Of a stretch of DNA of 64,000 nt, positions 22,861 to 35,290 are shown one piece after another; the first letter of the stretch is position 1, and every line of letters begins with the position of its first letter. The notes beneath the pieces were generated by a model. The model saw only the letters and a list, made by a program, of their open reading frames with translations, did no database searches and was not told where the DNA came from. The stretch covers positions 154,238,817 to 154,302,816 of the forward strand of contig CM061132.1 of NCBI GenBank assembly GCA_030789695.1. Reading direction: 5' to 3'. A program made the position numbers and the translations under genes. Source of the stretch: Scilla litardierei (lineage: Eukaryota > Streptophyta > Magnoliopsida > Asparagales > Asparagaceae).

Positions 22861-23764
22861 AGTAAGTTCTTCCTGTGTTTAGAGCGGGACATTCCCGTCA
22901 TACAGGTAAGTTTTTCCTCGCGTTTATCTCATTAAATATGATCGTAAACAATTTACAACACATTTAACTCTATTTGTATCATATGCAAAATAGTCCCCTA
23001 TCTAAGCTTAAAATATCATTTGTATCAAATACAAATGATCTGAGGGCATACATCCTCCAACAGACCCATCTTTGTCCTTTGTGGTGGTGCTATGGGGACG
23101 TATACTGCACAACCAAATATTCTCAAGTGTGAGACAATTGGTGGTACTCCAAGTGCTAATTGCATAGGAGAAGATGACTGACCTCCAGAAGGTCTGTATC
23201 TTATTAAAGATGCAGATGCCCCCATGCATTCACTGGCAACTATGATTGAAGTAGTAATGGACGAGCAATCCATTGCAGTCTCTAAATTAGAGATTCAGTT
23301 AACCCATTTTGGGTATGAACATGTGCTACAGGATGTTCGACTTCAATACCCGATGCTTGGCAATAGTCTAGAAAAACTTGTGAGGTAAACTCCCCTGCAT
23401 TATCCAGATGAAGTTTCTTTATCTGGTGATCGGGGAAGTATGCCAGCAACTTGATTATCTGAGCTAAAAGCTTAGAAAATGCTAAGTTACGGGTGGACAG
23501 TAGACACACATGTGACAACTTAGTAGATGTGTCTATCAGGACCATAAAGTACCTGAAAGGACCACTTAATGGGTGTATAGGCCCACAAATGTCCCCATGA
23601 ATTCTATCTAGAAAGCTAGGAGACTCCAAGTCCACTTTAAGTGGAGAGGGTCTCGTTATTAGTTTACCCTTGTAACAGGGCAGACATGGGAAATTACCTT
23701 TTTGAAGAATCTTCAAGTTCTTCAAATTTATACCCCTTGAGATATTTATAATGCGGTACATCAT
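22861..23764 (-). pseudogene. Ty1/copia integrase core, broken
   Basis: A minus-strand frame from 23764 reads the end of the gag-pre-integrase zone (CLPCYKGKLITRPSPLKV) and the integrase core. It shows IHGDICGP (first D), LDNAGEF (second D) and HTQNGLTESL (E). A stop at 23282 and a frame change are followed by RYRPSGGQSS, ISHLRIFGCAVYVPIAPPQ-like sequence and then decay near 23040. 22861-23000 has no assignable domain. The HHCC finger upstream is only partly present (about 23760). Orientation and family match the RNase H remnant at 13.9-14.8 kb, so both probably belong to one element split by the LARD insertion. Confidence 0.85.
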
Positions 23765-25003
23765 AATAGATCCAGGCCTGGGTGTCCCAGTCTACTATGC
23801 CAGAGTTGAAATTCTGGTAACGAGCCTCGAGGCGGAGCACGGAGGGCCTCGCGGCAACGTGCTCTTCGTCGGTGTGCTCAGGCGAAGCGACGGGGTCAGC
23901 GGCTTCGGGGGTGTGCTCTATCGACGGCGAGCGTGCTCGAGCTCGTCTCGAGCTGAAGGGGGCTGCGGCATCGTCGGACTTTGCCGGCGGGGGCTCTAGG
24001 GCGCAGCGGGCGGCGTTGTGAAGGCAAGCGAGCTCGAAGACGCTCCGGGCTATCGGAGGGCACGGTATGTCGTCGGAGCTTCGAGTAGCAGCGTCGGAAG
24101 CGGGCGACGTTCTTGGGGTGAACGGAGCGTTGTAGGCGGGGCTGGAAGGCGGAGGTGGCAGAGTGAGCTGAGCATGACGGCGGTTCCGGAAGGAGGGCAG
24201 AGCGCTTGCCGGCGGTGACCTGAGGGACGAGGGGGAACACGGGAGAGAGAGCATGGGGGAAGTGTTTCTGGGGGGGAGAGTTTAGGGAAACCGTGCATGG
24301 GTTAGGGTTGCGTTTCGTTGTGAGGGAGAAGGGTTAAAGCTTAGGGTTAATTATATAATGCTAATATAATTATTTAATTAATATTTTTAGTCAAGTGTAT
24401 TTAATGATGTTAGGTATGGGAATTAGACTAAGGGTAGAGTAAAGTTGGACAAATCCCACAGTGAGCTTCACATGGGCTGCTAATCATCGGGCTTAGGTGA
24501 GAGGTAAGTTAATTAAGTTTAAGGTAATTAAGGGAGGTTAAAAAAATCATTAGTAAAGGTCATTTTGTAACGAAATTATGATTTTGTCCCTACTAGTAAA
24601 CGTGTCCGAAAAATTACGAAAACATACCCACGGGATCGTATCATCGCGAGGATCGGGAATACGAGATCCATTTCAGGGTTGAGCTACAAAAATACGAGTT
24701 TTAGGCCAAAATATTTAGGAAGCCGGTTTGTGGGTTCTCTATTGGTTTGACTTCAGAAAATTACGAAATTAATGTGGGAAGCCCAAAATGATCATAGAAT
24801 AATACTGTAGAAGTTTGAAAATGTTTTGATGATGTTTGTATAGAAATTTAATTCATTAAGCCAAAACAGTAATAATTGAAAATGAATTTTTATCAGATTA
24901 TTTAGAGGTATTGGATGAAACCTGGACTTACTAAATACTCCGTAACTAGTTTGATACTTCAAAATATTTTTATAAGAAATTTATGAAATCGTAAATACAT
25001 TCT
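23765..25003 (-). mobile_element. Del/Tekay-like LTR, minus strand, truncated
   Basis: On the minus strand the polypurine motif CCGAGGACGGAATTATTTTA (about 25015-25034) is followed by AGGAGGGTAGAA and then TGTATTTACGATTTCAT, as at an LTR start. The LTR runs left through an AT-rich U3-like part (24350-25003) and a very GC-rich part (23800-24260). It ends without a clear CA where copia sequence begins. Proline/arginine-rich frames in the GC-rich part are not genes. Confidence 0.45.
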
Positions 25004-27206
25004 ACCCTCCTTAAAATAATTCCGTCCTCGGAATTTAAAAGACTTTTCTGAAACAAATAATTGATGTTATGAAGAAGCTCAAGCAAATAAATGATAGAAA
25101 AGATGGTAATCTAGTAAACCAGGTTGTAAATAACATGAAATATAATGTGATATTATAGCATCAAGAAAACAAGAGATGTTATATATGAATACATACTATT
25201 GACATCACAATAGCTTCCGTAACTATTCCTGAGACCCGTATCATTACAATAATTACTCTGACTTCTAAAGTAGCCCAAAATTAACATGAGATAATAACAC
25301 CACATGAAAATGATGGCTATTATAATGACAACATCTGTTCGAACTTAGAACCTGAGGTGATAAGCCAGTAGCAAGCTATTTAAACCACATAAAACGGAAG
25401 ACCATAAAATTTATTTGTGCTACTAGTGACTAACTGGGTCTAGCCAAGGATGTCATTCATATCATAGCATACAAAGGGGCATCTACGAATCCATATGCTT
25501 TCTCATCACTATCTAATCACCAATGACATCAATCTCCATAATGCCCAACCACATGCTAATGTCCAAAACAACACCCAAAGGTAAGTACAAGGCCAATACC
25601 CTAAGTCAGTACTCAATGCTAGCATTCCTTCCATTAATCTCCATAATATCCCACAATAAGGCAAGATCCAAGCTCTCATCCAGAGCCAAGCATAAGGCCT
25701 ACATCCAACTTCAACACCCAAGGCCAATATCATGCCAATAATCATCGCCATCACTCCTTCCGTAGACCAATACTTCACATTCGCAACTCCCAACATCACC
25801 CAACAAATAAACAACCAAAAACACACTTTCCAGCACACCAGAAGGAGTAGACGCAAGAAGAAAGCCTAAACAGGATCTAAACATGGGCGAGACACAGGGC
25901 AGAGAGCCCAAAAGAATCCCAAGATATTATCCACACAGCGGTAGCGAGGGTGGCGGCGAGGGTCGTCGCCAAGGCCAAAAATCCCAAAACATATCGTCGG
26001 AGGGCCATCGGTGGCTGTCGATCTATGGTGGATGCGACTGCTCGACGTGGCGGGTGTCACCGGAGTAGGGTGGGGTGGTAGAGCTTCGGGTTAGGTCGGA
26101 GGAGCTGGAGGCGAGAATGGCTGATCTCGCGGGAAGGGAAGCAAGGTGGAGGAGTGTGTGTTGATACGGCGTAGGGGAAACCACAGGAAGGCTTGGTGAG
26201 GAAGAGGGGGGGTTTAAAAGGGGCGACGTATGGTAGGGTAGGTTAGGCTAGGTTAGGCGGGACCAGGGCTCGAGGAGAGGATGAGGACAAAAGAAATAAA
26301 GAGGGGAAGATGGTAGGTGGGAAAAGGATTCAAACCCAAGGAAAATCGGGTATAAGGTGAAAGCAGTGGATGAGTTCAAGAGAGACCAAGAAGAAGTAAC
26401 TGACCACGCTTGCACGTTTCGGTTTGGTTCGTCTCAAATTCGCTAGCACCATCCTCCAATACTTCTGAACGTCCTTCGATTCGCTTCCGTTGTCGAACTC
26501 GAATTTCTGGTGATCGAAAAGTCGAACGTTACCCTCCTTAAAATAGACGTAGCTAGAGTTCAAGCGTACTAAAAATAGAAAGATTCTAAGAAGGTCAATC
26601 GAAAGGTCATCACGCTAAAGGAAGGGTGATAGTGATGAAGATCGATGGCGTTACATAATCATGATTCACGTTCTTGCTGTCCAGCGGACACGGCTAGGGA
26701 AGTGACTAAGCCAGGATCACTTACCCCCAGTCTAGCTAGGGTGATCTAACAAACTTAGCCGAGCACATTGACCGGATCATGGTCCTTTGAAGGAAGCTTA
26801 TTATTTATATGCGTGCCATCAACAAAAAGGATTTTATTAACAACTAATTAATCATATCAACTAGTTATCCTAAAAATTCAAAATTTTAGGTTTTGTTAAT
26901 GACTTTTTATTACGTCTTTATCAACTATACGGTTTCATTCGTATCGAAGATAACTTGGATTATCAACGAATGAGGTTGTTAACACGAGTTCCTAGACAAG
27001 GGTTAAGAGTTCAAAGGAGAAGATGATGAGAATCAAGGAAGACCTAATGAAGATGGTAATAAAAACGCTTCACCCGTATATCCAATACAGGTGAATACTC
27101 GAGACATCTTGTACTCGAGAGTTCAATTTGAGTATTTTATTTTGTACATCCTGATCTTTCTATATTGTTCACGAGGTAGTTAGCGTAGACCTACATGGGC
27201 CACCAA
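25004..27206 (-). mobile_element. Mosaic of Del/Tekay-like non-coding pieces, minus strand
   Basis: Two polypurine-type sites occur on the minus strand: one near 25015-25035, the other near 26535-26550 (ATTTTAAGGAGGGTAACG). 25900-26300 is GC-rich with a CTTTTAAACCCCCCCT TATA-like zone on the minus strand. 26550-27206 ends in GTTTTGGTGGCCCATGTAGG, the primer-site zone of this family, directly after an LTR end. This suggests at least two nested or recombined non-autonomous elements. No protein domain is visible and exact borders are uncertain. Confidence 0.4.
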
Positions 27207-27531
27207 AACTGTAACGACCCGCTCTCAGGGGGCCCGTTACTTATTTGATATTTGCGCAGGTCCTGCAGGTTACCAGTGAATTCAAAATAGCCACGATGCA
27301 GAGATGTACAAAATGCCCAAATAGTGTCTAATTATTACAATCCATACTATACAAAATGTTTCAACCAAGGTACATGAAAGAAAGAAAGTAATAAAACTGA
27401 AAGATGCGGTCTCAATGTCGAACTCTGGCTCTGCAACTCAAGAACATCTATCTCAATATGTACGTCGTCTGCGGTGCCACAAAGATGGAACCGTAGGTAA
27501 GTAACAACAATTCCGTAGGTAAGTCACAACC
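27207..27531 (-). mobile_element. LTR end fragment, minus strand
   Basis: Plus-strand TGTAACGACCCGCTCTCAGG at about 27209 reads as an LTR terminus GAGCGGGTCGTTACA on the minus strand, adjoining the primer-site motif to its left. A short direct repeat (CCGTAGGTAAGT at about 27491 and 27512) lies at the right border, where Tat-like gag sequence begins. Confidence 0.45.
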
Positions 27532-27890
27532 ATCTCGGGCAGAAGGCCCTTTTGAGCGCACTTGTTGTGTTTTTGTGATATGAGAAGCCCCAAATCAAGA
27601 TCGGCATGATCACTAGGGATGGGCTACCTCACCGCTCTCAAACTTCGAGGCAAACTTACGAGCTGTGTCCTTGGTAGGCTCCGAAGGGCTAAGGCCGAGC
27701 TGCGATTCGCCCTTCCCCTTCCTCAGATTCAGGGGCCGGCTTATAGGCTAAGCCCCCGATAGGCCCAGGCTTGCGAAGATCGCTACCCAACAAAAGGTAC
27801 GAAGATGTTCTCTAAAATTGACTAACATGTCTACTCAACATTCAGTGTCTCCTCTGCCGAAGATCGTCCACACCAAATGTTGGGGGCAAT
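27532..27890 (+). mobile_element. Tat-like gypsy fragment: gag scrap joined to 3' end
   Basis: 27532-27558 (CATCTCGGGCAGAAGGCCC and onward) matches the gag sequence at 29522-29549, then jumps to unrelated 3'-region sequence. It ends in AATGTTGGGGGCAAT, a polypurine tract directly before the LTR at 27891. The internal region is therefore almost wholly deleted in this copy. Confidence 0.65.
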
Positions 27891-29203
27891 TGTTACACCC
27901 TAAAGGCCCGCCCGAATAACTCATCAACAATCCACATCAATGAGGACTGATTCACCTAGGCCGAGGAAAGCTCACTAAGGCTCAGAGCAGTGCGCCCTTG
28001 CGGACCGCCAAGCTCGCCCCAGCAGAGCGACAAGCTCGTCATCCGAACCAAAGAGAAGGGCCCTCCGACAGGTCACACACATTCAACACTAGCTTGCCCC
28101 AGAGTAGCTCGCCCCGGAGGCAGCTCGCCTACCTCTTCACCCTAGAGGTCGGCCCGTGGAGTTGAGGCTCGTATGCACCAAGGGCCCAGGCAGACACCTC
28201 ACCGACTCTCTTGAGGGGACACTTGCCGAGTTGATCGCCCTAATCCCAAGAAGCTCGCCTTGCCCCGCCTCAAGCTCGCCTTCCAGGACGATCAGGAAGC
28301 CCGCCGCAGCGAACTGACAGCTCGCCATGTCAAGGACCAGCTCGCCTACCCACAACAAGAAGCATCCTCCGAGGAAGCCGAGTTTGCTCGCCGACCTACA
28401 GCTCGCCCCTGAGGACAGCCAAGCACAAATATCTCTGACAGGGTGACGTGGGCTCACCTACTCTCCATTAATGCCAGAGGTTAAGGGGAAGAACTGATGG
28501 TCGCCACTCGCGTCTCATTAATGCTCCTAACACCTCCTGACACCATTAATGCGGTAAATATCCATGCCACCGCCCCAGCACTCGAGTGCCAGCAGGAATG
28601 ATTCGACGGCTGACAAGACGGAGAGCAACCGCCTCTCGGCCCTATAAATACCCCCATCCTGCCTCCATTGAGGGGGCTGGCTGGCTAATCGGTAAGAAAT
28701 CCTAACACATCCACTTACATAAACAAGACCAGATATCTTCCATATATTTTCGCCTTCCTCATATGCCCGCCGCACTTCGTCGGCATGTTTTAAGGGCGCC
28801 CAGTGTGCCCGGCGCCTACATCTTCAGTCATCAACTGACTTAAGCATCGAAAGGGGCTATGGGCGGACAGCTCGCCCAGCCTTTCTGACCTGTCGCTTAC
28901 CTCGTAGGAAGCTTGCCTCAGCCACCGTGAGCAGACGACCTTCAAGCGATCTCCAGGCGACCTTGGACCCTTCACCTCTGAAGCGAGCTCTGAATCATGC
29001 TAACCTCGCCATCTACCTGCGATCCGCGGTGACCTTCATCTACATGAGGGGACCTACTCCGACTGACGGGTGACCTTGAGATCCTCATCTCCAATTGACC
29101 TCAGATCGTGATTAGCCTCGTCTTCCCCTCAAACCAATAAATCATTGTGCCTGTGATTCCTGCTACATACAAATTCTATTGTGTGCGGACTTGACCCACA
29201 ACA
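27891..29203 (+). repeat. Tat-like gypsy LTR (1313 bp)
   Basis: Starts TGTTACACCCTAAAGG and ends TTGACCCACAACA. CTATAAATA at 28642-28650 is a good TATA box about 550 bp before the LTR end. The body is rich in AGCTCGCC units (for example 28080-28420). A polypurine tract lies immediately left and a primer site immediately right, so it is joined to internal sequence on both sides. Confidence 0.8.
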
Positions 29204-29225
29204 GTTGGCGCCGTCTGTGGGAACG
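29204..29225 (+). promoter_or_regulatory. Primer-binding site of Tat-like element
   Basis: TTGGCGCCGTCTGTGGGAAC follows the LTR end. This is the tRNA primer site characteristic of Tat-lineage plant gypsy elements. Confidence 0.85.
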
Positions 29226-29237
29226 AGGGTTACACCC

Positions 29238-29607
29238 ATGTCAGGATCCACACGCCCTCAGCGCAATCCTCTCCACGGCAAGTCACCTGCTGTCACACCC
29301 CCTCTGCCTCTGAGGAGGCCGGGTCGACTTGAGGCCAAGATCGATGACGCCCTGAGGCCACCTCTGGTCGAAGGGCCTCGTTCTCCCAGAAGAGCTTCGC
29401 TGGTGAATCAACCCCTTGAGGGGTCAACCGCGGCCATTCGAAACGCGGCCCTCGGCACCCGCAAGAGCTTCTATGGCTTCACCAGGATGATGGAGGAGTG
29501 GACCGCTGCGTGGCAGGCGGGACCATCTCGGGCAGAAGGCCCCTTTGAGCTCTGCAATGTGACGATAGACCTCCTCACCCAGTTCGATGAAGAAGCAACC
29601 GTCCAAC
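29238..29607 (+). pseudogene. Tat-like gag N-terminus, interrupted by Athila element 1
   Basis: The ATG at 29238 lies 15 bp after the primer site and opens a frame beginning MSGSTRPQRNPLHGK, rich in Pro/Arg, with KSFYGFTRMMEEWTAAWQ. It is cut at 29607 by the Athila insertion and continues in the same frame at 62419 to a stop at 62568-62570, about 174 codons in all. That is far shorter than a complete gag and lacks the Retrotrans_gag core and zinc knuckle. It may be only an N-terminal gag piece or a short leader ORF. Confidence 0.6.
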
Positions 29608-31145
29608 TGACTGTTCCAAAAAGATGTACTGAGAATCCCAAGTATAGGACGTCGGTCAAGTAGTAAACCTGGTGAGACCAGGATCGTATTCCTCAGGGAC
29701 AAAGCAACCTGCAAATTTCACAGTTTAGAATTAAGCAAGAAAAGTTATTTGATGAGAGGTGAACCACCCTTCGAAGGCGATTTTTGATTTGGATTTAACG
29801 TGAGGTAAAAGTCGTTTTAAAAATTTGCGAAAATGGAATAACGTGAATGTGAAAGTATGATTTATAAAAAGCATGTGTGTGTTGTGTTTCCATTAGTGTT
29901 GCAGTAGGTTATGCTATTCATTCTCCATGGTTTCTCAATCCCACATCCATGCCAAGGTATGGGGATCGGAAGATAAAGCTTTAAAACGATGTTTTTTCAA
30001 TTAAAAAGATAACGTAAAAACAGGCGATTTCTTTGAATTATAAAATATAAAAGATGAACCTGGCGGTTCATCACCCTCCTTGGGCTCCTCTATGGATTGA
30101 TGCACTTAGACGATGCCTCGCGGCATGTCATCCTAAGCGGATTCCTCTACGGATTGTGCGTATTTCAAAAAATGAAGAAATCGACGTATTTTTAACGGTT
30201 TCGATAAGTGCACAAAATATGGAGATATGAAAGAAAAATCCTAGCAACACTAACTTCCACACAACACACCCACAATACTCTAGCCAAGCATGGTAACAAA
30301 ACAGCAAGTTTCATTAATAGAAACATAATTTTAATACAAACCGTAATACAAAATTAATACAAACGGGTAAAGAAATGGAGTTTTTCACCAATTTTGAAGC
30401 CCAAACACCCCCAAAATTCTCCTTAATCTGAGCAAACTCTTTTGGAATGGATAGAAGAACTCGTTAGCTTCGAAATGAAATGAAAATCACTCAATTTGGA
30501 GTTGTGGTGTAAAAGTTATGCCCAAAATATCAATATTTATAGGCTAACTGGTCTGCGGGTCTTCTTCAGCCTTGGCGGACGCAGCCCATGTGGTCAAAGC
30601 GGACTGGCAGGTCTTCTTCAGCTCTGGCGGGTGCCGCCCACGTGGTCAAAGCGGGCTGGCGCCCGCCTCTGTCGACGCGGGCCTGCGGGCCCGCACTATT
30701 TAATGCGGGCGCAGCCCGCATGTAATAACAGCGGGCGCAATTGTGCCCGCTCAGTTTATCTCGCCCGCTTGCGGGCGGGATCTGAACCGCCTGCAAGCAG
30801 GCGGCCTGCTGACACCGCCTGGCGCTAGCAGGTAATGTTCATTTTTTTTTTGTTTTCTTCTCTTTACAACAGCTTTATTGGGCCTTTTTAATTTGCAAAA
30901 ATTTGCTCCGATCTTCGAAAAATTTGGAAAAATAGCCGTTGGATTTGGAAAATTGCAAGCTTCTCCTGAAAAATAAAATTGAGACAAAATTAGTCCATAT
31001 AATTGTATTTTGCGTATAAACAATCGAAATACTCTATTATTATATGATATTACAAAAACACACTTATTAAAGATAAATTATATATTACATATACGCAAAA
31101 TACGGTCTAAATGAGGGGTTAAAATGTAATATTCTCTCAGAATCA
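29608..31145 (-). repeat. Athila 1 3' LTR
   Basis: On the plus strand it starts TGACTGTTCCAAAAAGATGT and ends CTCTCAGAATCA. Just right of it, CACCCCTCAACTAG is the reverse of the polypurine tract. A GC-rich GCGGGC..GCCCGC hairpin zone lies at 30640-30840. Confidence 0.85.
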
Positions 31146-32329
31146 CACCCCTCAACTAGCTTTTTGCTAGTCTCTTAGCAAAATAAGTGAATATTCCAAC
31201 AATAAGTCATACACCTCATATTCACTTCAATAAGCTTAAAATGAATTAAGAATAATATTACCCAACAAAGTTCAATAACTATCATGTGTTTTCATGGATT
31301 AATGCAAAGAATCACAATCTTATCTCAATCCACACATATTCAGTATCGTACAAATGCAATTGTTTAATGAAATAGATAATCACATGTCCTAGGCTGTAAA
31401 TTTCATAGGATTAGGCCATCACAACATCAAAATCATAAGATCATGATCTTGAATCTACTCAAATTATCTCATGTATTTATTTCTTTTTCTTTTGTTTTTT
31501 TTGATATCTTTTTAGAACAATCCATGTAACGAGCGTTAGGTCAATGACTCCCAAACCAGATGGTTTTAGGGCATTAGGTTTTGAAACCCCCTCAGACTTA
31601 ATAACTCGGAATGTCTAAAGATTATTATGCACTCCACCATACTTCATTTTTCGGCGTGAAGCCCCATGCTTCCTGAGGCACGAGGATCCGGCTACTAAAA
31701 GAAGCTGGAAGAACGGTGCATTTTATTCACTTTTTTTTGTTTTCTTTTTTTGACATGAGCCATGTTTGAGTAAGATTCTCCATCACTTATTAATCAGCAA
31801 GCCTGTGTATGTGATTGGCCATTATCCTTAGAATTTATAACCTTCTTCACATAATTACCTATTCGTGACATGAAATTGCGTGAACTTAATAATAGTTTCA
31901 TGAGATTACAATTGCAGATACATGCACCAATTTACATGAAAGTCATGATAATGTAAAATTCTACGCAGTGGTAAAATATTCTTAATCTATTTTACAATAA
32001 TGAATATAGGTTCAATTAATATTTTATGGAATTTTCACTTCAAATGGACATATAGATGGTTCTGGTGAAAAACACAACACTCTTTTTTTTTCATTTTTTT
32101 GGTATATATATATAAAAATACAAATATAAGCAAACTATATATGCAAACTGTTTTTTTGTAATGCAAACACTTCCTCCCCCCAACTAAAAGTAAACACAGT
32201 CCTCGATGTTTGAAGGGTAAGATGCAAATTTATTTAGTAATATATAAAATAATACTAAAGAGTTATGGAAAGAACACACCTATTCAGTTACCACCCGAAG
32301 GTGCGTCTGTAAGTAGCATGGTGTCGTCC
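31146..32329 (-). other. Athila 1 3' untranslated region
   Basis: AT-rich, no ORF with recognisable domains. It lies between the integrase end and the 3' LTR, where some Athila elements carry an env-like ORF; none is present here. Confidence 0.7.
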
Positions 32330-33537
32330 TCCTGTGGCCATGGAACTTGATAGTGCTTCAAGCGTTAGCCGTTGACCTTGAACTCATTGCCATCTTTCGG
32401 GTTAACTAAGGTTACTACTCCATGTGGATAACTCATTTTTACAATATAAGGTCCATTCCACTTGAAGCGTAGCTTTCCTGGGAAGAGATGCAAGTGTGAA
32501 TTGTATAAGAGCACTTTTTGGCCTGAAACAAATTCTCTCCTCAGTATGGTGCAATCATGTGCAACTTTCAATCTTTCTTTGGCCAATTTTGCATTGTCGT
32601 ATACTTCTCTCCTCAGCTACTCAAGTTCAACCAATTGCAACCTGCGTAAAGAAGAAGAAGAATCAGCATCAAAATTTAATTTCTTCACCGCCCAAAAAGA
32701 TTTATGTTCAATTTCGACGGACAAATGACAATGCTTTCCGTAGACAATACGGTAAGGAGACATCCCTAATACGGTTTTGTAAGCGGTACGGTATGCCCAC
32801 AATGCTTCAGGAAGACGGATGCTCCAATCCTTCCTAGTAGGATTCACTGTCTTTTGGAGAATATTCTTTATCTCCCTGTTTACCAACTCCGCCTGGCCAT
32901 TAGTTTGGGGGTGGTAAGGTGTAGAGACTTTGTGCTTCACCCCAAACTTTATCATCAAGCTCGCAAAAAGGCGGTTGCAAAAATGGGAGCCTCCATCACT
33001 TATCATCGCCTTTGGCACTCCAAAGCGTGCCAAGATATGTTCCTTCATAAACTTGAGCACAACGGATGCATCATTTGTCCTGCAAGGGATAGCTTCAACC
33101 CATTTAGACACATAATCAATTGTAAGCAAAATAAAGTATGTCCAAAAGAAGGGGAAAGGGTCCCATAAAATCAATACCACAACAATCAAAAATTTCGATT
33201 TCCAGTATGGGGTTTAATGGCATCATATTCCTCCTAGTGATTCCCCCAACTGCTGGCAAGGCAAGCATGACTTACAAAATGAAAAAGTATCTTTAAACAT
33301 GCTTGGCAAATAAAATCTGCATTGTAAAATTTTAGCCACAGTTTTAAGAGCCAAAAAATGTTCCCCACATGCACTCTCGTGACAAAAATGCAAGACACTA
33401 TCTATTTCCTGGTCTGGTATACATCTCCTTGCTATTTGATCATTGCAATATTTATAAAGGTATGGATCATCAAAGAAAAATGATTTTACCTCGTGATTAA
33501 ACCGTTTCTTATCATGAATTGACCAAGTTGAGGGAAA
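32330..33537 (-). pseudogene. Athila 1 integrase, broken
   Basis: Minus-strand frames 33537-33223, 33189-32617 and 32586-32365 together carry the integrase zinc finger (HFCHESACGEHF ... CKSCLPC), the catalytic core ([22 protein letters not shown] with [13 protein letters not shown] with E) and the C-terminal [17 protein letters not shown] module that precedes the pol end. The breaks are a frameshift and deletion near 33200 that remove the first catalytic D region, and a stop near 32590. The N-terminal end joins the RNase H part exactly across the Sirevirus-like insertion. Confidence 0.88.
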
Positions 33538-35263
33538 TGTTGAGTATTGATTCCCCGGATTTGGTTTTGATGATGAACAAACATAAATATCGTGAACTAA
33601 CTCTTTGTGAGCGCAGTTATGAAGATCGTCGCCAATATTCAACGTATATCAAAAGCGACGTCTCGAGACTTCTCAAAGCGCGTGATCGTTGTGCTTGAAG
33701 CTTTGTTGAAGCTCAAGGACCATTATTGAAGTCAAGAGATTCGGATCGAAGCTTTTGAAGACGGTTCGTCAAGTTTTATTTATAGTCTTCTAGCTTCGTT
33801 TCGTAGATTGTTAAGCCTTGAGTATGTCTTACGTTTTAATCTTCATAACGCTCATATCTTAGAGCTAGGATCTTATTAGAAGCCCATACAAACTTTTCCG
33901 AAGCCTCACGCTTCTTATCGCGGCTTCTTGTGCATGTTAGTTGGTTCAAGAAGAAGAACCAACCGACTAGATGGCAATCTAGTCGGTCGGCAATCCTTCT
34001 TGAACCGACTAGAATGCCTTGTTCATTTTCAGCTCAGTTACTGTTTACAGTTAGTCGGTCCAAGAAGGTTCACCGACCGACTAGTTATGAAACTAGTCGG
34101 TTAGGAATCCTTCTTAGACCGACTAGTTGAGCTTCCATTTTTCAGCCTAACTTACTGTTTACAGTTAGTCGGTCAAAGTACAACGACCGACCGACTAGTT
34201 GAGAAACTAATCGGTTGGAAGTTGTTCTTAAACCGACTAGCTGTCTTTGGATTCAGCCACTTTGATTTCATCTGTTAGTTGGTCAAAGAACACTCATCGA
34301 CCGACTAGTTGTGAAACTAGTCGGTTGGCAAGTCTTCTTAGACCGACTAGTTCTATATTCCCTGAACTTCACCTTTTGGATGTTCTCTTGTTAGTCGGTT
34401 CATGTTGAATCACCGACCGACTAGTTGAGAAACTAGTCGGTTAGTGATCCTTCTTTGACCGACTAGTCTGCTTCAGAATAGAGCCGTTGGAGCATTTAAT
34501 GCCCCGATTTTTTGCTCTCTCTTTCCTCTATCCTATATATACTTGAAGGGCTTCTTTCATAGCATTCAAGGCTGATATTTATTGAAGTTTAGAGAATCAA
34601 AGAGAAGCATTAATTTTCATTTCCAAGCTCATTCATTTCTCAAGAATCCCTCTCTCACTCTTATTTCCAAAGAGAGATTCACATTGATTGTGAGCCATTC
34701 AAGCCAAGAGCTTGATCCAAGGTCACCAACATCTTCCTAGCCTCCTATTGCTGGTCAACATCTTGGAGCTAGGGTTTGGTGACTTCATCTTCCCCAAAAT
34801 CCTTCTTGCCATAAATCGTAAGTTTTACTCAAGGCATAGGGTTTTGTGGTAAGCATTTCATATTTCAATTTACTTTGAATATTGCAAGTTTTACTCTCGG
34901 TTGTGAGAGTTGTGTGTGATCCCGGTTTGTGGGAGTCACATTTCATTTGTGTATGATTTGATCTTGTAAAGGTTTTCTACAAGTATTTCATAGTGCAAAT
35001 TTGAGTTAGAAGTTTCTAACTCAAGTATCCGGAGGGGATCCGGGTGTTTGGGACGTAGGATCACCGGGAACAAGTCGGGGAGACTTGGGTGGATCCGAAC
35101 CCGTTATATCGTTTGTTTGCGATTGCATTTCTTTGTTGTCACATTTACATTTCCGCATTGTTGGTTGAGTTTGCAAGATAATTAGGAATTATCTTCTTAA
35201 TTATTTTAAAGTACTATTCACCCCCCCTCTAGTACTTGTGCAGTAGCTTCGTAGGGCATTACA
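33538..35263 (+). repeat. Sirevirus-like 5' LTR with five-unit hairpin array
   Basis: Starts TGTTGAGTATTGATTCC and ends GGGCATTACA. It contains five hairpins of the form ACCGACTAGTT-4 nt-AACTAGTCGGT at 33961, 34076, 34190, 34300 and 34416, one per tandem unit of about 114 bp. A TATA box (CTATATATAC, 34533-34542) lies about 90 bp after the last hairpin. Confidence 0.92.
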
Positions 35264-35280
35264 TTTGGTATCAGAGCCAA
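35264..35280 (+). promoter_or_regulatory. tRNA-iMet primer-binding site
   Basis: TTTGGTATCAGAGCC directly after the LTR end; TGGTATCAGAGC (35266-35277) is complementary to the 3' end of plant initiator tRNA-Met. Confidence 0.95.
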
Positions 35281-35290
35281 GTACCTAGCT

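Noticed and set aside
23694..24254. Pro/Ser/Arg-rich minus-strand ORF of 186 codons
   Set aside because: GC-rich LTR sequence with open frames on both strands. Only its last residues overlap copia-like sequence.
33961..34442. Regularly spaced repeats resembling a CRISPR array
   Set aside because: Unit length of about 114 bp, similar spacers, plant LTR context and presence in both LTRs; not a CRISPR.
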